Shown here in pieces: positions 59,701 to 64,000 of a stretch of 64,000 nucleotides of DNA. The position numbers and the translations under genes are program-made. Source of the DNA: Eleusine coracana subsp. coracana (Eukaryota; Streptophyta; Magnoliopsida; Poales; Poaceae); NCBI GenBank assembly GCA_032690845.1, contig CM064430.1, positions 52,797,882 to 52,861,881 of the forward strand, read 5' to 3'. The notes beneath the pieces are model-generated. The model was not told where the DNA came from. It saw only the letters and a program-made list of their open reading frames with translations, and searched no databases. Numbering within the stretch: the first letter of the stretch is position 1; every line of letters begins with the position of its first letter.

Positions 59701-60972
59701 GTTAATGCTTCACCTAGTATATCTTCCAGGGGAAAAAGGTACAATTGTTTTTTATTTTTGTGTGTAAAAGGTGACAATAGGTTTTTGTCTTTTTTTTTGT
59801 AAGGTCAGAATCACGGCCTGGGCCTGGTTTGAATAGTTATACCACCAAATTTTGCTGCATTAGACTGGGACAGAAGCACCTGAAAAATCAGATATGTTCA
59901 TTTCCAAATATTAAAATTGTTGTTTCCAAAAAAAGATTACTGTAGAGTTGGCCACCCATTGATAAGCATGCTTACATCTAGAACGAAAAAAAAACTGTTT
60001 AATTGGTTTATTTTGAGTGTGGACTCTGTAATCTGGACTCTCCAGATTGGTGTATGAATGCTGTCATGATTCTTTTAAAAAATATTCTTTACCTTGTTGG
60101 TTGAGATATGGAAATGCAAATCTAAGGGGAGCACCATTGATATTTTTGCCTCATTATTATGCATGTCTATCTTGTAGACGAAGAAGCATGTCCACTGGAA
60201 CAGTTTCCATTGTGGGCAGATATTTGCTCATTTTAGACCAGCATTGCTGAATTTCTTCAATCTTTCATATTAACATGTGTCACTCATGCTTTAAGTTCGA
60301 TTCATTGTGTTATTGCAGGTTTTACAGGAATCGATGACCCTTACGAACCGCCATTAAACTGTGAGGTAATTCATATTTGCCCATGTTCAAAATGGAATGA
60401 GATCTGTTCATTCTGGTCTGTGTTTAAATGGTGATAGAGATCATATAATTGAGTTGGAAGAAGGCTTTGGTTCATCATTTTCTTTAATTGCAACACAACC
60501 ACTTTTTTGGATCATAGCATGCTGGGCGCACAGAATTGTGAATCCTAGTAGTAGTGTTAGTACTGCAACAATATACTGTACCAGAACTATGAACACGATA
60601 TCGTTCTGGTCCTGCTGGATGCATAATATGCAGAGGCAGCTCTGAACATTGCGTCTGAACTGTCACATATATAGTTGGGTAAGACTTGAAACTGACAATC
60701 ATGTAAATCCTAGTAGTAGTGTTAGTGCAATATGTCAGAACTAAATCATTGTTTATTATTATGATATTGGTTTACCTTGGTGCAAATTACTACGGTTGTT
60801 TAGAAACCCCCAGGTATTGACTTCCTTTGAAACAAAAATAAAATATCCATTCTGACTCTTGCTTTTCTTGCAGATTGAGATCAAGGAAGTGGATGGTGTA
60901 TGCCCTTCACCTTCCGACATGGCAGGACAAGTGGTTACTTATCTTGAGGAGAAAGGCTTTCTGCATGAGTAG
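56745..60972 (+). CDS. APK: Adenylyl-sulfate (APS) kinase, plastid-type
   Basis: Seven exons: 56745-57084, 58040-58189, 59057-59206, 59360-59478, 59564-59648, 60319-60365, 60874-60972, about 329 aa. The enzyme phosphorylates adenosine-5'-phosphosulfate to PAPS, the sulfate donor for sulfotransferases. The P-loop GLSGSGKST is at about 159-167, and DGDNLRHGLNKDLGF, NIRRVGEVAKLFADAGL, YRRDRE and GFTGIDDPYEPP are all canonical. The first exon codes about 110 residues rich in Arg, Ala, Pro and Ser, as expected of a chloroplast transit peptide. Intron 1 must use a GC donor (CGAG|GCAAGT) to keep phase. Its 3' end offers two in-frame acceptors 3 bp apart (GCAGCAG). The mature part is the usual length of about 210 residues. 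Confidence 0.92.
57085..58039 (+). other. GC-AG intron with tandem (NAGNAG) acceptor in APS kinase
   Basis: The donor is AG|GCAAGT at 57085, the strong consensus form of GC donors. The GT site nearby (57089) would put a stop codon just after the junction. The acceptor region TATGCAGCAG allows splicing at 58040 or 58043, differing by one alanine codon. Confidence 0.7.
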
Positions 60973-62173
60973 GTGGAAACCATGCGGCAACGATTGGGGA
61001 GAATTCTGATTCCTCCTGGACTAGCGTAGAACAAGTCAAGCGCCGGCAGAGGCTTTTACTTACTTCGTAGATTAGTAGCGTGCATTCATATGTTCCTTCT
61101 TGTTTACTCCGTCTTCTGGAAATTCAGTGCAAGGCTATTCAGATTAGACTAGAATATTCCTAATTTGTTTGACTTTCTAGTACTAGTTTACCTGTAATGC
61201 AATCCAAGTTGCCACCTGGGATGCCATCGATGTGGCAATCATCGTCCCAGCGTTTCATGTAGCCGGTTACCAATCCTACTGTCATATGATATGAATTGCC
61301 TGGGCCGCTGGGCAGATGATCCTAAACTGTCATTATATGTTGGTGTCTTCACAGGGGGTTTCATTTACAGATGCTTGAATGGATAATGGTCAACCTCGTT
61401 GTGATTCACATGTTGGGTTGCCGCTTCTCTTGCCTTTGCTTTGCTCAATTTAGTTTGCTTGCCAGCTTAGCCCAAGTTTGCGAATAAATAAAGTTCGTTT
61501 TCATCTCGTGAAAATACGCGCTTGCTGATTGTACCGGTTACACGGTTACAGTCGACACCGTAGGATGGTAAAACTCTCGACGTTATACTCGTGAGTCGTG
61601 GCATACAGTACTATTGATCAAAGGGAATAGTCAAATAGGACAGCGAATGCACGTGCGATTTTTAAGGTGGTCTATGCATCCAAGCACTTTCCTAGTCAAC
61701 GTCAGCGCGGAAACGATATGAGTAGGCCTCAAAAAAAAAAAATCAAGATGAATACGGCACCTCGACCTGTACCAGAGTACCGGCCTCGCCCCTCGGCCAC
61801 GCATACTTGTACGCCACTCGGCTGTCTCGGCAGCCGCACCCACCAGTCAAAACCTGCCGCTGCGGCACACGGACAAAACGAGCGAAACCACCCGCCACCC
61901 ACCACTCCACCCTGCCCGTGCGGCGGCGGACGCGACGACCAGCACACCGGGCACACGGCCCTCGTGTTTCCCGGCAGCACCGCACGGCACCCCTCACGAA
62001 AACTTTCCGCGCGCTCCCTTCCGCCCGCACTCCACGCAACCAAAACCTCGCGCCGGCACGCCACGGCAAAGCCCGACCCGTCGGAACCAACCAAGCCAAA
62101 CCCAAAGCAAAGCAACGCCCAAAGCTTCCGACCGGCACCGAGGAGTCGAGGAGACCGATCGAGGCGGATTCTA
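60973..62173. other. Intergenic and 5' leader of the next gene
   Basis: The first part is the APS kinase 3' untranslated region. From about 61.75 kb the sequence is GC-rich and C-rich, with a frame that stays open upstream of the next ATG. This looks like leader sequence. Confidence 0.35.
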
Positions 62174-62530
62174 ATGGTGTTCAGCATGGCGTTCCTGGCG
62201 GCGGCGGCGCGCGCCCCGGCGGAGCTCTGCCAGCGCCCGCCGCGACCGGGGCGGCGGCGGCTGCGCGCCGACGAGGTGCTGCGCGCGCTGTTCATGCCGC
62301 CGGCGCGGGAGCTCGGGCGCGTCGCCGACTTCCTCTTCGCCTTCTTCTGCCTGCCCGTCCCGGAGTACTACGTGCTCGGGTCCGGCCGCGGCGGCGCGTG
62401 GGTGGCCCGGGCGCCCCGCGCGGCGCTGTACGGGTACCGGAGGTCGCTCTCCTCCTCCTCCTCTTCGTCCTCCTCGTCATCGTCTTCGATGTCCTCGTCT
62501 GAGTACTATTATTATTATTCAGAAGATTGA
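62174..62530 (+). CDS. Small uncharacterised plant protein with serine run
   Basis: Open frame of 118 aa starting MVFSMAFLAAAARAPAELC. An arginine-rich stretch (RPPRPGRRRLRADEVLRAL) follows, then a hydrophobic segment VADFLFAFFCLPVPEYYVL (about residues 50-68) that could be a membrane helix. It ends with a run of about 15 serines and a YYYYYSED tail. The ATG at 62174 is the first in-frame ATG near the coding-like part. The serine and tyrosine repeats come from TCC/TCG and TAT runs prone to length change. I do not recognise the family. GC-rich coding bias and a 3' AT-rich flank make a real single-exon gene likely. Confidence 0.6.
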   Translation: MVFSMAFLAAAARAPAELCQRPPRPGRRRLRADEVLRALFMPPARELGRVADFLFAFFCLPVPEYYVLGSGRGGAWVARAPRAALYGYRRSLSSSSSSSSSSSSSMSSSEYYYYYSED

Positions 62531-63344
62531 ACACAAATTCAGCTGTACAGGTTGCAGAATGCAATGTTCGGGTGTGTTGATTACTGTTTAGGTTCGTGTG
62601 TCGTCTTAATTGTTTTTCTTAGAGAATCTTTTAGGTGTGCCTTTGTTCGTTCAATTCTTTGGAACCGTATTATATCCATTGTTTCAAAAAAAGAAAAGAA
62701 ATCCATGTCACAAAAAGATTCATTTATATGCATCAAAAAAATATTCATTCATATGGTTTTTATTGCTGAACTCAGCTAAGCTGTTTCCATTTCAGTGTCA
62801 TTCTCATGAACTTGCTGGAATATCCTGGCAGATATTTTTTTTAATGAATGCAACGTTAAAGGGATTTCTTTTCTTCCGGTATATCTGTATACATCTGGCC
62901 CAATCGCTACTAAAGGCTGAATTCTTTATCGGCCCTGTCATAGCACCGGCCCATAGCCCGTGTTAGTAGTCCACACGCGCTAACCCGCCGTGTCGGGCCC
63001 GCAGTCACGACGCGCGGCACGGTGGCAGGCGAACTCCCGCGAAAAGCGAGCCCGAACCCACCACCCAGCCTGATCAATCATCGATTCATCACCGCCGTCC
63101 ACTCTCACCCGCCGGAAAAATCAAACGGTCACCACGCACCGGCCCGCTTCAAGACGAATAGACACAGCTAAACCGACACGTCAACCGCCCCCGTCCCGAA
63201 GCAACCCCCACCTTCTTCCCCTTTCCCCGTGCAACAAACGCCAAGAACCGAATCGAACCTTCACAGAAAAAGAAGAAAATTCCTCTTGGCCGGGGAGTCA
63301 TCATCGTTGTTGCGACTAGTCGCCCGATCGATCCACCGCCAGCG
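62531..63344. other. Intergenic and presumed promoter/leader of FREE1 homologue
   Basis: AT-rich to about 62.95 kb, then C-rich sequence typical of a grass 5' leader. No gene was recognised. Confidence 0.4.
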
Positions 63345-64000
63345 ATGCAGCACGGCAGCGGCGACTACGCGGCCTCCGCCCCCGTAGGCGGCGGGCATTA
63401 CTACCCGCCTCAGTACGCGCCGCCTGGCCCGAATCCCTACCCCGCCACCGACGCGGCGGCGGGGGGCTACTCCTCCGCGCCTCCCTACTCCGCCGGCGGC
63501 TACGTCGAGCAGGCGCCGTCCGCCCCGGCGGCCTACTCGCAGCCTCCCTCCGCCCCGGCGGCCTACTCCCAGCCGCCGGCCCAGTACGGCGAGGCGTACC
63601 CGCCCTACCACAACCCCGCGCCGTACCCGCCGGAGCCGTACTACTCCTACCCTCCGCCCACCCAGCCGGCGGCTCCACCGGCGCCGGAACCCAGCCCGGC
63701 GCCTCTGCCCTACGACGCCCCGTACTACGGCGGCGGGTACCAACCACCCGCCGCGGGGTACGACAAACCGCCGGCCGCAGGGTACGACAACGATGATTAC
63801 CTGGACGAGGGCGCGTACGCGTACAGCGCTGGCGGCGGCGCGGAGCCGTACGGGGCGCGCGGCACGGCGCCGGCACGCTCGGGATCCGCGCTGTTCGATG
63901 ACTACGGGCGGTCGATCAGCCTCTCGTCTGGAGGGGAGCAGCAGCAATCGTGGGGCGGTGGTGGCGGCAGCGGCGGGGGTGGGAGCTTTGGGAAGATTGC
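63345..64000 (+). CDS. FREE1: FREE1/FYVE1 homologue (ESCRT component), 5' part only
   Basis: Open from the ATG at 63345 to the end of the window, about 218 residues with no stop. The protein is proline/tyrosine/glycine-rich and disordered (GGHYYPPQYAPPGPNPYP...). It then reads EPYGARGTAPARSGSALFDD followed by YGRSISLSSGG, which matches the conserved block before the FYVE domain of plant FREE1. FREE1 binds PI3P and ubiquitin and joins ESCRT-I to sort membrane proteins into multivesicular bodies, and it also acts in autophagy. Two PSAP motifs (at 63517-63528 and 63550-63561) fit the known binding of FREE1 to the VPS23 UEV domain. The FYVE and coiled-coil parts lie beyond the window. Confidence 0.85.
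   Translation, partial: MQHGSGDYAASAPVGGGHYYPPQYAPPGPNPYPATDAAAGGYSSAPPYSAGGYVEQAPSAPAAYSQPPSAPAAYSQPPAQYGEAYPPYHNPAPYPPEPYYSYPPPTQPAAPPAPEPSPAPLPYDAPYYGGGYQPPAAGYDKPPAAGYDNDDYLDEGAYAYSAGGGAEPYGARGTAPARSGSALFDDYGRSISLSSGGEQQQSWGGGGGSGGGGSFGKI

Noticed and set aside
61667..62173. Long open frame upstream of the small serine-run protein
   Set aside because: It begins with GTG rather than ATG and has low-complexity proline/threonine/arginine composition; it looks like 5' leader that happens to stay open.

Overview
The window is nuclear DNA from a flowering plant, almost certainly a grass (Poaceae, probably a panicoid such as sorghum, sugarcane or Miscanthus). The evidence is spliced genes with GT-AG introns, very GC-rich first exons, long AT-rich introns, F-box/DUF295 and WAT1 genes of grass type, and dense small DNA transposons (hAT, CACTA and Tourist-like MITEs), a tRNA-derived SINE and solo LTRs. 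There is no bacterial, viral, rRNA or CRISPR content. The species is an inference.

Layout. 1-2434 (-): zinc-knuckle protein broken only at a 30-nt G run. 3.2-4.7 kb: F-box/DUF295 pseudogene split by a solo LTR. 5326-14741 (+): seven-exon WAT1-related transporter whose 7.6-kb first intron holds a MULE remnant, a MITE and CACTA-type sequence. 15143-16303: complete non-autonomous CACTA element. 16752-16953: hAT MITE. 18291-19775 (+): intact F-box/DUF295 gene. 20865-23893 (-): class II histone deacetylase. 24-37 kb: gene-poor, with a recent 391-bp direct duplication, an Au-like SINE, GC-rich and AT-rich tandem repeats, a solo LTR and a 555-bp hAT element. 38574-42166 (+): O-fucosyltransferase-family protein. 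47024-49836 (+): WNK kinase. 52668-53123 (+): intronless ribosomal protein S13. 54831-55035: second hAT MITE of the same family. 55930-56268 (+): small conserved plant protein. 56745-60972 (+): plastid-type APS kinase with a GC-AG first intron. 62174-62530 (+): small unknown protein. 63345 to the end (+): 5' part of a FREE1 (FYVE1) homologue.

The genes are independent housekeeping or regulatory loci (chromatin, signalling, translation, sulfation, endosomal sorting) and do not form a pathway or cluster. I see no undescribed multi-gene system. The points of interest are gene-structure oddities (HDAC exon 4 donor and a decayed exon, shortened WAT1 membrane segment, GC-AG plus NAGNAG splicing in APS kinase, intronless RPS13) and well-resolved transposon insertions with target-site duplications. 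Exon coordinates were worked out by hand from splice consensus, reading phase and family similarity. They are internally phase-consistent but have no transcript support.
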